Below are positions 1-5,579 of a stretch of DNA of 5,643 nt, piece by piece. How positions within the stretch are numbered: the first letter of the stretch is position 1; the number at the start of each line of letters is the position of its first letter. The notes under the pieces were generated by a model that ran no database searches, was not told where the DNA came from, and saw nothing but the letters and a program-made list of their open reading frames with translations. The DNA is taken from positions 1 through 5,643 of the forward strand of contig JBGOUJ010000522.1 of NCBI GenBank assembly GCA_041477005.1. The letters run 5' to 3'. Position numbers and translations under genes: made by a program. This DNA comes from JBGOUJ01 sp041477005 (GTDB lineage Bacteria > Acidobacteriota > Terriglobia > Bryobacterales > JACQDG01).

Positions 1-990
1 AAAAGATGGTCCCCAGAACACGTCGCGATCGAAGCGGTTGACGGGCGGCGGAACCGGCGCTGGTTGCTCGGAAAAGGCCCGGCGGGCTCCGGATCGAATG
101 ACCAGCGTCTCCCCGCCCGGGCTCGCCGTCACGCTCGGCCCAGCGCCCGGGCTTCCCGCCCCTGCTGGCGCTTGGCCGGCTCGGCTCCCCGGCAAGAACA
201 CTATTCTCCCCAGCCCCGGCGCCAGGCCCGCCAGGTACGATTCGCCGAGAGGCTGGAGGAGGATCACCTCCGGCCCGGCCGAAACCGCGGGCGCTGCGGG
301 AGCTTGCGCCGCTTTCGGTGAGGGCCCAGGCGCCGTCACCGATTCCGCTCCCGTTACCGGGGCCTCGGCTGTGGCCCGCGCCATCAGGTAGAAGTTTCCT
401 TCTCGATTCACGATGCCGCGCGTCCAGTGAGCGGAGGCAGGAGACGGGTTCAGAGTGGCCTCGGCCGGGAAGACGATCGTTTCGCCGGACTCGCGCACCA
501 TCGCCTCCAGTCCCGGCCAGCTTGCAGCGGCATGCTCCAGGAAACTGTTGGTCCATTCCGCGCGGCGCCGCGCCGGCCCGGCGTGGCGCAGGCTCCAGAC
601 CAGCGAGGCGGCGGTTTCTTGCAAGCGCGTGGCCCGCCGGTCCAGCTCCGAAGTGGCCATGTAAACCGCCACCTGGCCGCCCAGGACATAGCCCGCTAGC
701 CCGACCAGCGTCGTAACCAGCACTAACGGCACCACCCCGATGAACAGGAACAGCACGATCATGCGGTTCCGCACGCGCCATAGCAGCCGGTGCGTGGCCG
801 TCCGCAGCAGCTTGACGAGAACGAGGAAGCCGGCGATGTAGAGGGCGAGATGGAGCAGATCCCGGCCGGGCGGCGTCCAGCGGGCCAGGCTCTGGGCCAG
901 CCAGGCCGCGACGTCGAGGCCGAGCAGGACTAGAAATATCCTTTCCAGCCGGCCTAGACGGGGAATTCGTAGTGAAAGCCGCGGGAACAT
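1..990 (-). CDS. Membrane-anchored probable sensor protein, N-terminal part only (cut by left edge)
   Basis: An open frame of 330 codons runs from ATG at 990 to the window edge with no stop. An in-frame stop (that of the upstream permease) lies at 1033-1035 and no other ATG or GTG intervenes, so the start is well bounded, although its ribosome site (GAGAAG touching the ATG) is poor. Residues about 18-34, 45-62 and 78-105 are hydrophobic and likely span the membrane. An arginine-rich stretch (LLWRVRNRM) precedes the third. Residues 106-330 look extracytoplasmic: a helical part (about 110-165), a mixed part ending near GNFYLMARA, then two Ala/Pro/Gly-rich low-complexity stretches (about 208-240 and 268-293). 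The visible end reads NRFDRDVFWGPSF. This layout suits the sensing half of a signalling protein, such as a SpoIIE-type phosphatase or sensor histidine kinase, but the HAMP and catalytic regions lie outside the window. The reading frame is firm; the function is an inference. Confidence 0.75.
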   Translation of the reverse strand, partial: MFPRLSLRIPRLGRLERIFLVLLGLDVAAWLAQSLARWTPPGRDLLHLALYIAGFLVLVKLLRTATHRLLWRVRNRMIVLFLFIGVVPLVLVTTLVGLAGYVLGGQVAVYMATSELDRRATRLQETAASLVWSLRHAGPARRRAEWTNSFLEHAAASWPGLEAMVRESGETIVFPAEATLNPSPASAHWTRGIVNREGNFYLMARATAEAPVTGAESVTAPGPSPKAAQAPAAPAVSAGPEVILLQPLGESYLAGLAPGLGRIVFLPGSRAGQAPAGAGSPGAGPSVTASPGGETLVIRSGARRAFSEQPAPVPPPVNRFDRDVFWGPSF

Positions 991-996
991 CTTCTC

Positions 997-1029
997 GACA
1001 GGCAGCCGCCTGTCCGGCGCAGTCGCCGG
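997..1029 (-). other. Two back-to-back perfect hairpins in the intergenic gap
   Basis: The 42-bp gap between the CAT-type permease stop and the next ATG is almost entirely inverted repeat. Read on the minus strand, the first hairpin is CCGGCG-ACTG-CGCCGG (1029 to 1014). The second is GACAGGC-GGCT-GCCTGTC (1014 to 997). They share one base, and the second ends 6 nt before the ATG at 990. No T-run follows, so this is not a standard intrinsic terminator. It could set mRNA stability, partial attenuation or initiation on the downstream gene. The pairing is seen directly; the role is unknown. Confidence 0.5.
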
Positions 1030-1032
1030 GGA

Positions 1033-2502
1033 TCAGTCTCCTGGGACTGGGACCCGGCCCTGCGCAGCCATCCGCACCTTACTGTGCCGAATGCCGTACA
1101 GGCCATAGATCAGCAGGCCGATCACCAGCCAGACGCCCAACCGCCACCAGGTGTCGGCCGGCAGAAACGTCATCAGCGCCAGCGAAGTCAGCACGCCCAG
1201 GATCGGAACCACGGGGTACCCGGGCGTCTTGAAAGGCCGGTGTAGATCGGGACGCCTCACGCGCAGCACAATCACGCTCGCCGAGACGATCACAAACGCC
1301 AGGAGCGTGCCGATATTGACCATCTCGCCCAGCACACGAATGGGGAAGAGCCCGGCGACGACAGCCACGACCACGCCCGTCAACAGGGTGATGATGTACG
1401 GCGTGCGGAACCGGGGATGAATCCGGCAGAAGACGTCCGGCAGCAGCCCGTCCTTCGACATCGAGTAGAAGACCCGCGACTGGCCCAGCAGCATCACCAG
1501 CATCACCGACCCCAGGCCCAGCACCGCGCCCAGCTCCACAATCCAGCTCAGCGAACGCAAGGGCGTTGCTTCGATGCCCACCGCGACCGGATGCGGCACG
1601 CCCAGCAACTTGTAGCTCACCACGCCGGTGAGCACGAGCGAAACCAGGATATACAGGATGGTGCAGACGGCGAGCGAACCGAGGATGCCGATCGGCAAAT
1701 CGCGCGCCGGATTTTTCGTTTCCTGGGCCGCCGTCGATACGGCGTCAAAGCCGATGTAGGCGAAAAAGACCAGCGCCCCGCCCCGAAAGACGCCGCTCCA
1801 GCCGTAGTGCCCGAAGCTGCCGTCGTTGGGCGGGATGAAGGGCTGCCAGTTCTCCGGCTTTATGTACCAGACCCCGGCCAGGATGAACAGCAACACGATC
1901 GCTACCTTGAGAACCACGATAACCGTGTTGATTCTGGCCGATTCCTGAATTCCGATGGCCAGGACCGCGGAGATCACCAGAATGATCAGGAAGGCGACGA
2001 AGTTGAACGAGCCGGTGCTGACATAGTGGCCCTCCTGAACGGCGTACGTGGAGGTGGATATCGACGCTGGAAGCGAAATGCCGAAATGGTTGAGCAGAGA
2101 AAGAAAGTAGCCGGTCCAGCCGACCGAGACGGTCGACGCTCCCAGGGCGTATTCGAGCATCAAGTCCCATCCGATGATCCAGGCGAACAGCTCGCCCAGA
2201 GTCGCGTAGCCGTAGGTGTAGGCGCTGCCGGCAATCGGGATCAAGGAAGCGAACTCGGCGTAACACAGGCCGGCGAAGGCGCAGGCGATGGCCGAGGCCA
2301 CGAAGGAAAGCACCACCGCGGGGCCGGCGTTGTTGTAGGCGGCTTCGCCGGTCAGCACGAAGATGCCGGCGCCGATGATCGCGCCGATGCCCAAGCACGT
2401 CAACTGCCACGGCCCCAGCACGCGCTTCAGCGTGTGCGCGCCCTCCTCGCCCGCTTCGGTCATCAGTTGCTGCAACGGTTTTCGGATCAGCAGGTCTGCC
2501 AT
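1033..2502 (-). CDS. APC-superfamily amino-acid permease, CAT (cationic amino-acid transporter) type
   Basis: This 489-residue polytopic inner-membrane permease imports amino acids, probably coupled to protons. Residues 40-52 (GAIIGAGIFVLTG) form the unwound first helix that contacts the substrate in the APC fold. FFAYIGFD at 246-253 followed by ETKNPARDLPIGI at 261-273 is the helix 6 and loop signature of the CAT branch, which includes YfnA and Geobacillus ApcT. A cytoplasmic loop carries SRVFYSMSKDGLLP (342-355) and HPRFRTP (362-368). RRPDLHRPFKTPGYP (416-430) precedes the last helices. About 12 membrane segments are visible and the length is normal for the family. The start is supported by GAGGAG five bases upstream. 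The gene lies 66 bp after the LAT-type permease, probably on the same transcript. The exact substrate cannot be read from sequence; a broad or cationic range would be a guess from the family. Confidence 0.95.
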   Translation of the reverse strand: MADLLIRKPLQQLMTEAGEEGAHTLKRVLGPWQLTCLGIGAIIGAGIFVLTGEAAYNNAGPAVVLSFVASAIACAFAGLCYAEFASLIPIAGSAYTYGYATLGELFAWIIGWDLMLEYALGASTVSVGWTGYFLSLLNHFGISLPASISTSTYAVQEGHYVSTGSFNFVAFLIILVISAVLAIGIQESARINTVIVVLKVAIVLLFILAGVWYIKPENWQPFIPPNDGSFGHYGWSGVFRGGALVFFAYIGFDAVSTAAQETKNPARDLPIGILGSLAVCTILYILVSLVLTGVVSYKLLGVPHPVAVGIEATPLRSLSWIVELGAVLGLGSVMLVMLLGQSRVFYSMSKDGLLPDVFCRIHPRFRTPYIITLLTGVVVAVVAGLFPIRVLGEMVNIGTLLAFVIVSASVIVLRVRRPDLHRPFKTPGYPVVPILGVLTSLALMTFLPADTWWRLGVWLVIGLLIYGLYGIRHSKVRMAAQGRVPVPGD

Positions 2503-2503
2503 G

Positions 2504-2568
2504 TACGCTCCTCGGTGGGCCGGCCCTTGCCTGCCCGGCTTGGCAGGCCGGAGGCCTACCCTACGCTC
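2504..2568. repeat. Palindrome-rich insert bounded by 7-bp direct repeats
   Basis: Plus-strand TACGCTC occurs at 2504-2510 and again at 2562-2568, framing 51 bp. The framed segment holds a perfect 10-bp palindrome GGGCCGGCCC (2517-2526) and a perfect 7-bp inverted repeat GCCTGCC/GGCAGGC (2529-2535 and 2542-2548) with a 6-base loop. Without the insert and one repeat copy, the LAT-type permease stop would lie about 8 bases from the next ATG. The arrangement resembles a tiny non-coding mobile or REP-like unit with a target duplication. A 7-bp repeat can arise by chance, and no second copy was seen in this window. Confidence 0.4.
2508..2513 (-). promoter_or_regulatory. Ribosome binding site of the CAT-type permease
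   Basis: The minus strand reads GAGGAG, then the five bases CGTAC, then ATG at 2502. This is the clearest Shine-Dalgarno site in the leftward cluster, and it fixes the permease start. It straddles the edge of the palindrome-rich insert described for this gap, so the present site may have been partly supplied by that insert. Confidence 0.7.
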
Positions 2569-3975
2569 TTACCCCACCTTCGCCCGGCGCCAAAGATAGT
2601 ACACCGGAACGCCCAGCATGACTATTATCAACCCGGGCCAGGTGTAGCTGGGCTTGTAAACGAGCAGCATTACCTCGATGAAAGCAGCCGCCAGAATATA
2701 GAGGGCCGGGGCCCAGGGATAGCCGACCGCGAGATAGGGGCGTTCCATCCCCGGCCGGGTCCGCCGCAGGACGAACAGGCCGGCGATCGTCAGGATATAG
2801 AAGAGCATGACCGCGAAGATCACGTAGTCGAGCAGGTCGTTATATGTCCCGCTTAGCGTCAGCAGGCTGGCCCAGACGCACTGCACGGCGAGCGACATGA
2901 CCGGGGTGCGAAACCGGGGGTGAATCTCGGCGACGCGGCGGAAAAACAGGCCATCGCGGGCCATGGCGTAGTAAACGCGGGCGCCGGCCAGGATCAGCCC
3001 GTTCGCACAGCCGAAGGTAGAGACCATGATGGCTACGGCCATCAGCCGCTCGCCATTACCGCCGAGCATGGAGTTGACCGCGGCCGTCGCCACCCGGTCC
3101 TCGGCCGCGTGCTGGATGCCGGGGTCGAGCGGCAGCCAGCGCAGGTAGACGAAGTTGGTGGCCACATAGAGGGCCAGCACTATGCCGGTGCCGAGAGCCA
3201 GCGACAAGGGCAGGTTGCGGCGAGGGTTCTTCACCTCGCCGGCGGTAAAGGTGACATTGTTCCAGGCATCGGCGGCGAACAAGGACCCCACCATGGCCAC
3301 GGCCACGATGCGGAGCGTGGTGAAGCTAAAATCAGCTCCCCGCCAGAAGTCGGTGAAATTCTGCTCGATCGCCGGAGCGTTCGAGCCAAGCACGAGGCCC
3401 AACCCGATCAGGCCCAGCAGCGCGGCGGTCTTGGCGAAGGTGAAAACGTTTTGCACTATGGCGCCCGTGCGGATGCCCAGGCAGTTCACCGCCGAGAGCA
3501 GCGTCACCAGGGCGATCCCCAGCAGTTGCTGCGTGCTGATGCCGAACCCGCCGGCGCTGAGAATCTTGTTGGAGGCGGAAATACCAGGGAAGAACACGCC
3601 GCTGAACTTCGCGAACCCGACGGCGACGGCGGCGATGGTCCCGGTCTGGATCACCAGGAACAGAGTCCAGCCGTAAAGAAAACCGCTCAGCGGGCCGAAG
3701 GCCTCGCGCAGGTAGACGTACTGGCCGCCGGCGTGCGGCATGGCCGCCGCCAGCTCGCCGTAGCTGAGCGCGGCGATGATCGTGAGCGCGGCGGCCAGCA
3801 GCCAGACCCAGATCAGCAGGCCCGGAGAGCGAACCTGGCGGCTGATATCGGCCGAGACGATGAAAATGCCCGAGCCGATCATCGATCCCATGACCAGCGT
3901 GGTCGAATCCAGCAAGCCCAGACCCTGGACCAGGCCGCGGTCGGCCGTGTCTACCGCTGTGTGAGCTCGAGCCAT
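2569..3975 (-). CDS. APC-superfamily amino-acid permease, LAT (L-type/SteT-like) branch
   Basis: This 468-residue inner-membrane transporter has about 12 membrane segments and typical family length. GSMIGSGIFI (30-39) is the broken first helix that binds the amino-acid backbone in APC transporters. GGQYVYLREAFGP (83-95) is typical of the LAT branch, as is the WNNVTFTAGEVKNPRRNLP stretch (238-256). ARVYYAMARDGLFF (332-345) and IHPRFRTP (351-358) form the conserved loop also found in the neighbouring permease. LAT-branch bacterial members such as SteT exchange neutral amino acids; the substrate here is not readable. The ATG at 3975 lies inside the 3' end of thiE, giving a 25-bp overlap, with GGAAGA just before it as a close and weak ribosome site. 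Translational coupling to thiE is likely. A role in thiamine precursor uptake is possible but unproven. Confidence 0.94.
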   Translation of the reverse strand: MARAHTAVDTADRGLVQGLGLLDSTTLVMGSMIGSGIFIVSADISRQVRSPGLLIWVWLLAAALTIIAALSYGELAAAMPHAGGQYVYLREAFGPLSGFLYGWTLFLVIQTGTIAAVAVGFAKFSGVFFPGISASNKILSAGGFGISTQQLLGIALVTLLSAVNCLGIRTGAIVQNVFTFAKTAALLGLIGLGLVLGSNAPAIEQNFTDFWRGADFSFTTLRIVAVAMVGSLFAADAWNNVTFTAGEVKNPRRNLPLSLALGTGIVLALYVATNFVYLRWLPLDPGIQHAAEDRVATAAVNSMLGGNGERLMAVAIMVSTFGCANGLILAGARVYYAMARDGLFFRRVAEIHPRFRTPVMSLAVQCVWASLLTLSGTYNDLLDYVIFAVMLFYILTIAGLFVLRRTRPGMERPYLAVGYPWAPALYILAAAFIEVMLLVYKPSYTWPGLIIVMLGVPVYYLWRRAKVG

Positions 3976-4598
3976 TCTTCCAGCCGTGCGGCGAGATCGT
4001 CCGCCAGCAGATCCGAAATCACCGCCACGGCATCCGCCCCCGCCTCCAGAACAGCCCGCGCGTTGGCGCGGGTGATGCCTCCGATGGCCACCAGCGGCTT
4101 GGCAGTGAGCGGCCGCAGCGCCGCCACAGCCGCCGTTCCGACCACCGGGTCGGGCTTCTCCTTCGACCCGGTCGGATAGATCGGTCCGATGGCGAGGTAG
4201 TCGACAGGCTCCCGATCGCCGGCCTGAAGCTGCTCGCTATTGTGCGTCGAGTACCCGATCCGAAGCGTCGATCCTACCATGCGGCGCACTTCCGAGGGCG
4301 GCAAATCCTCCTGGCCCAGGTGAACGCCCCAGGCGCCGAGCATCAAAGCCACGTCCGCCCGGTCGTTGATCACGTAGTGGACGCCGCCCGCCCGCAGGAT
4401 GCGCCCGACCGCCTCGGCCTGGGCGAAGGTCTCCCGCGTGAACGGCCCCTTGTGCCGGAACTGGGCGACGGCCAGGCCCGCTCGGGCGACCGCCTCCGCC
4501 AGGCTCTCGGGCGGGATCTGCGCGCGAGCGCACGCCCCGGCGTCAATGATGGGGTAGAGGCCTCGGATGGGCGGCGAGTGTTCGGGTGTGTTTGGCAA
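3951..4598 (-). CDS. thiE: Thiamine-phosphate synthase (thiamine-phosphate pyrophosphorylase)
   Basis: This cytoplasmic TIM-barrel enzyme joins HMP pyrophosphate to thiazole phosphate, giving thiamine phosphate and pyrophosphate. Numbering from the TTG at 4598 (215 residues), the motifs are LYPIID (14-19), QFRHK (46-50, the Q-x-R-x-K strand), NDR (78-80, including the Mg-site Asp79), GVHLGQED (91-98, Asp98), GYSTHN (115-120), GPIYPTGSK (138-146, the pyrophosphate-binding T-x-T/S-K), VAIGGI (170-175) and ADAVAVIS near 188-195. All expected ThiE elements are present, which argues against the TenI-type relative. I prefer the TTG start because it gives normal length and follows an A-rich stretch. 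An ATG at 4673 would add 25 residues of Ala/Gly/Arg-rich, non-conserved sequence and would collide with the dedA start. No TPP riboswitch was recognised upstream. The 3' end overlaps the next permease by 25 bp. Confidence 0.93.
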   Translation of the reverse strand: MPNTPEHSPPIRGLYPIIDAGACARAQIPPESLAEAVARAGLAVAQFRHKGPFTRETFAQAEAVGRILRAGGVHYVINDRADVALMLGAWGVHLGQEDLPPSEVRRMVGSTLRIGYSTHNSEQLQAGDREPVDYLAIGPIYPTGSKEKPDPVVGTAAVAALRPLTAKPLVAIGGITRANARAVLEAGADAVAVISDLLADDLAARLEEWLELTQR

Positions 4599-4621
4599 TT
4601 TTTGGTTTTTCCAGCTCGTCG

Positions 4622-4656
4622 CTCCCCAGCCTGGACCGGCCCGCTTCGCTGGGGAG
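4622..4656. promoter_or_regulatory. 9-bp perfect inverted repeat between thiE and dedA
   Basis: CTCCCCAGC (4622-4630) and GCTGGGGAG (4648-4656) are exact reverse complements separated by 17 bases. With the TTG start chosen for thiE, the repeat lies in the thiE leader and just upstream of the dedA ATG. Its right arm contains the probable dedA ribosome site. It could be an operator for a dimeric regulator or a hairpin in either leader RNA. The repeat is seen directly; the role is inferred. Confidence 0.45.
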
Positions 4657-4657
4657 G
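4651..4657 (+). promoter_or_regulatory. Probable ribosome binding site of dedA
   Basis: GGGGAGG is a strong Shine-Dalgarno match, but it sits 14 bases before the ATG at 4672, which is longer than usual. It is part of the right arm of the 9-bp inverted repeat, so folding of that repeat in the dedA mRNA would hide it. Confidence 0.4.
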
Positions 4658-4671
4658 CGGCGCCACTCCGC

Positions 4672-5382
4672 ATGCTCTGGAATGATACACTAGAACGAGT
4701 GCAGGCGCTGCTTCACCTGATCAAGACCCTAACCGACCCGTGGCAGTTGGTGCAGTTTCTCGCCGGCTGGCCGGGCTACCTGATCCTGTTTTCCATAGTT
4801 TTCGCGGAAACGGGGCTGGCGGTGGGCTTCTTTCTGCCCGGCGATTCGCTGATGTTCACCGTCGGGGTCTTCGCCGGCGCCGGGAAGCTGGACATCTTCT
4901 GGGTCAATGTGGTGCTGATGGCCGCCGCCGTGATGGGCGACAGTTGCGGTTACTTGTTGGGCCGCACTACCGGCCCCAAAATCTTCTCGCGCGAAGATTC
5001 CCTCTTCTTCAACAAGCGCCACGTGGAGCGCACCCACCGGTTCTACGAAAAGCACGGCGGCAAGACGATCATCTACGCCCGCTTCGTTCCCATCATCCGC
5101 ACTTTCGCCCCTTACGTGGCGGGCGTCGGCCAGATGGACTACAAGCGCTTCATCGCCTTCAACGTCTTCGGCGGCGTCGGCTGGGTCTTCAGCCTCACCA
5201 CGCTCGGCTACCTGCTGGGCAACGTCCCGATCGTGAAGAACAATTTCGAGAAGGTGATTCTACTGATCATCTTCCTGTCGATCTTGCCGGGCATTATTGA
5301 GGTGGTGCGGCACGGGATGGCCTCCCGCCGGACCAAAGAAGAGGAAGAAAAGATCCCGGTTGCCGCCGGCGACCCCAAGTAG
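4672..5382 (+). CDS. DedA-family (VTT domain) integral membrane protein, YqjA/YghB-like
   Basis: From ATG 4672 the protein has 236 residues, near the usual 200-220 for the family. DedA proteins are inner-membrane transporters with re-entrant hairpins; characterised members flip undecaprenyl phosphate or support proton-dependent envelope homeostasis. FAETGLAVGFFLPGDSL (44-60) holds Glu46 and Asp58, and YARFVPIIRTFAPYVAG (135-151) holds Arg137 and Arg143. From memory, the key residues of E. coli YqjA are E39, D51, R130 and R136, so all four are present here at a constant offset of seven. GDSCGYLLGRTTGP (89-102) and HRFYEKHGGKT (122-132) also fit this subgroup. Helices follow at about 155-185 and 192-212, and the tail is charged and Glu-rich (TKEEEEK). 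An upstream frame extension to 4567 lacks family features and would overlap thiE; GTG 4699 is an alternative start. The gene is divergent from thiE and probably has its own promoter. Confidence 0.93.
   Translation: MLWNDTLERVQALLHLIKTLTDPWQLVQFLAGWPGYLILFSIVFAETGLAVGFFLPGDSLMFTVGVFAGAGKLDIFWVNVVLMAAAVMGDSCGYLLGRTTGPKIFSREDSLFFNKRHVERTHRFYEKHGGKTIIYARFVPIIRTFAPYVAGVGQMDYKRFIAFNVFGGVGWVFSLTTLGYLLGNVPIVKNNFEKVILLIIFLSILPGIIEVVRHGMASRRTKEEEEKIPVAAGDPK
4682..4691. promoter_or_regulatory. Possible overlapping -10 elements for thiE and dedA
   Basis: On the minus strand TATCAT (4687 to 4682) matches the -10 consensus at five of six positions. It would start a thiE transcript near 4675, with a leader of roughly 77 bases to the TTG. 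On the plus strand TGATACACT (4683-4691) resembles an extended -10. That one would serve dedA only if translation began at GTG 4699, almost leaderless. No convincing -35 box was found for either, so this is weak evidence. Confidence 0.2.
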
Positions 5383-5579
5383 GGCACTCGGAAACGCTGC
5401 CACCGGGAGGTGCTGAGCCTCCACACATCCCGGCCGGCCGCATAGAACGAATTGGCTGGGATATTCGCTACGTCCAAAAGCCTGAGTAGTCACTGCGGGA
5501 AAGGCTGGTGGCTGTGCGAGCCGCCTGCCGATGGGCGTATCACTCGCCGCCGCGCCTTTTGGGCGGCCGGGTGCATGCC
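5383..5579. other. Convergent intergenic region without a recognised gene
   Basis: These 197 bp separate the dedA stop from the stop of the leftward right-edge gene. No coding frame on either strand looks genuine; the short minus-strand frames that cross it run antisense to dedA. It holds a small inverted repeat GGAGG/CCTCC (5406-5410 and 5418-5422) with a 7-base loop, a 10-bp palindrome CGGCCGGCCG (5431-5440), and the hairpin at 5546-5567 listed separately. No tRNA or known small RNA was recognised. Confidence 0.5.
5546..5567. terminator. Weak candidate bidirectional terminator hairpin
   Basis: GCCGCC (5546-5551) pairs perfectly with GGCGGC (5562-5567) around a 10-base loop. A more compact alternative pairs 5550-5556 with 5561-5566 around a TTTT loop with one bulged G. 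It lies between two convergent genes, 13 to 34 bases beyond the right-edge gene's stop and further from dedA. Neither strand has a T-run after the stem, so termination is plausible from position only. Confidence 0.25.

Noticed and set aside
38..716. Several plus-strand frames at the left edge
   Set aside because: They are Arg/Pro/Ala-rich and overlap one another on the strand opposite a continuous 330-codon frame with clear membrane segments, so they are shadows of it.
1417..2856. A long plus-strand open frame of 479 codons across both permease genes
   Set aside because: It is antisense to well-supported permeases and crosses their intergenic gap. It is rich in His, Gln, Arg and Asp, as expected when codons of a hydrophobic protein are read backwards in GC-rich DNA, and no domain is visible.
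1403..2929. Near-identical short DNA segments at about 1403-1426 and 2906-2929
   Set aside because: Both encode the conserved IHPRFRTP loop of APC permeases; shared protein motif plus biased codon use explains the match without gene conversion or a DNA repeat.
2920..4179. A second long plus-strand open frame of 419 codons
   Set aside because: It is antisense to the LAT-type permease and thiE, with the same His/Gln/Asp-rich composition and no recognisable motif.
4567..4671. Upstream in-frame extension of the DedA protein to ATG 4567
   Set aside because: The added 35 residues are not membrane-like, are not part of the family, and would overlap the 5' end of thiE; ATG 4672 gives a normal DedA length.
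4715..4722. ACCTGATC, reminiscent of a conserved part of TPP riboswitches
   Set aside because: It lies on the plus strand inside the dedA coding sequence (Leu-His-Leu-Ile), pointing away from thiE, and the CTGAGA element and paired architecture are absent.
5406..5422. GGAGG/CCTCC stem-loop 24 bases after the dedA stop as an intrinsic terminator
   Set aside because: The stem is only 5 bp with a 7-base loop and no T-run follows, so it was noted only as part of the intergenic region.
5208..5493. Two minus-strand frames of 77-89 codons over the end of dedA and the following gap
   Set aside because: They are mostly antisense to dedA, have no good ribosome site or family resemblance, and overlap each other in different frames.
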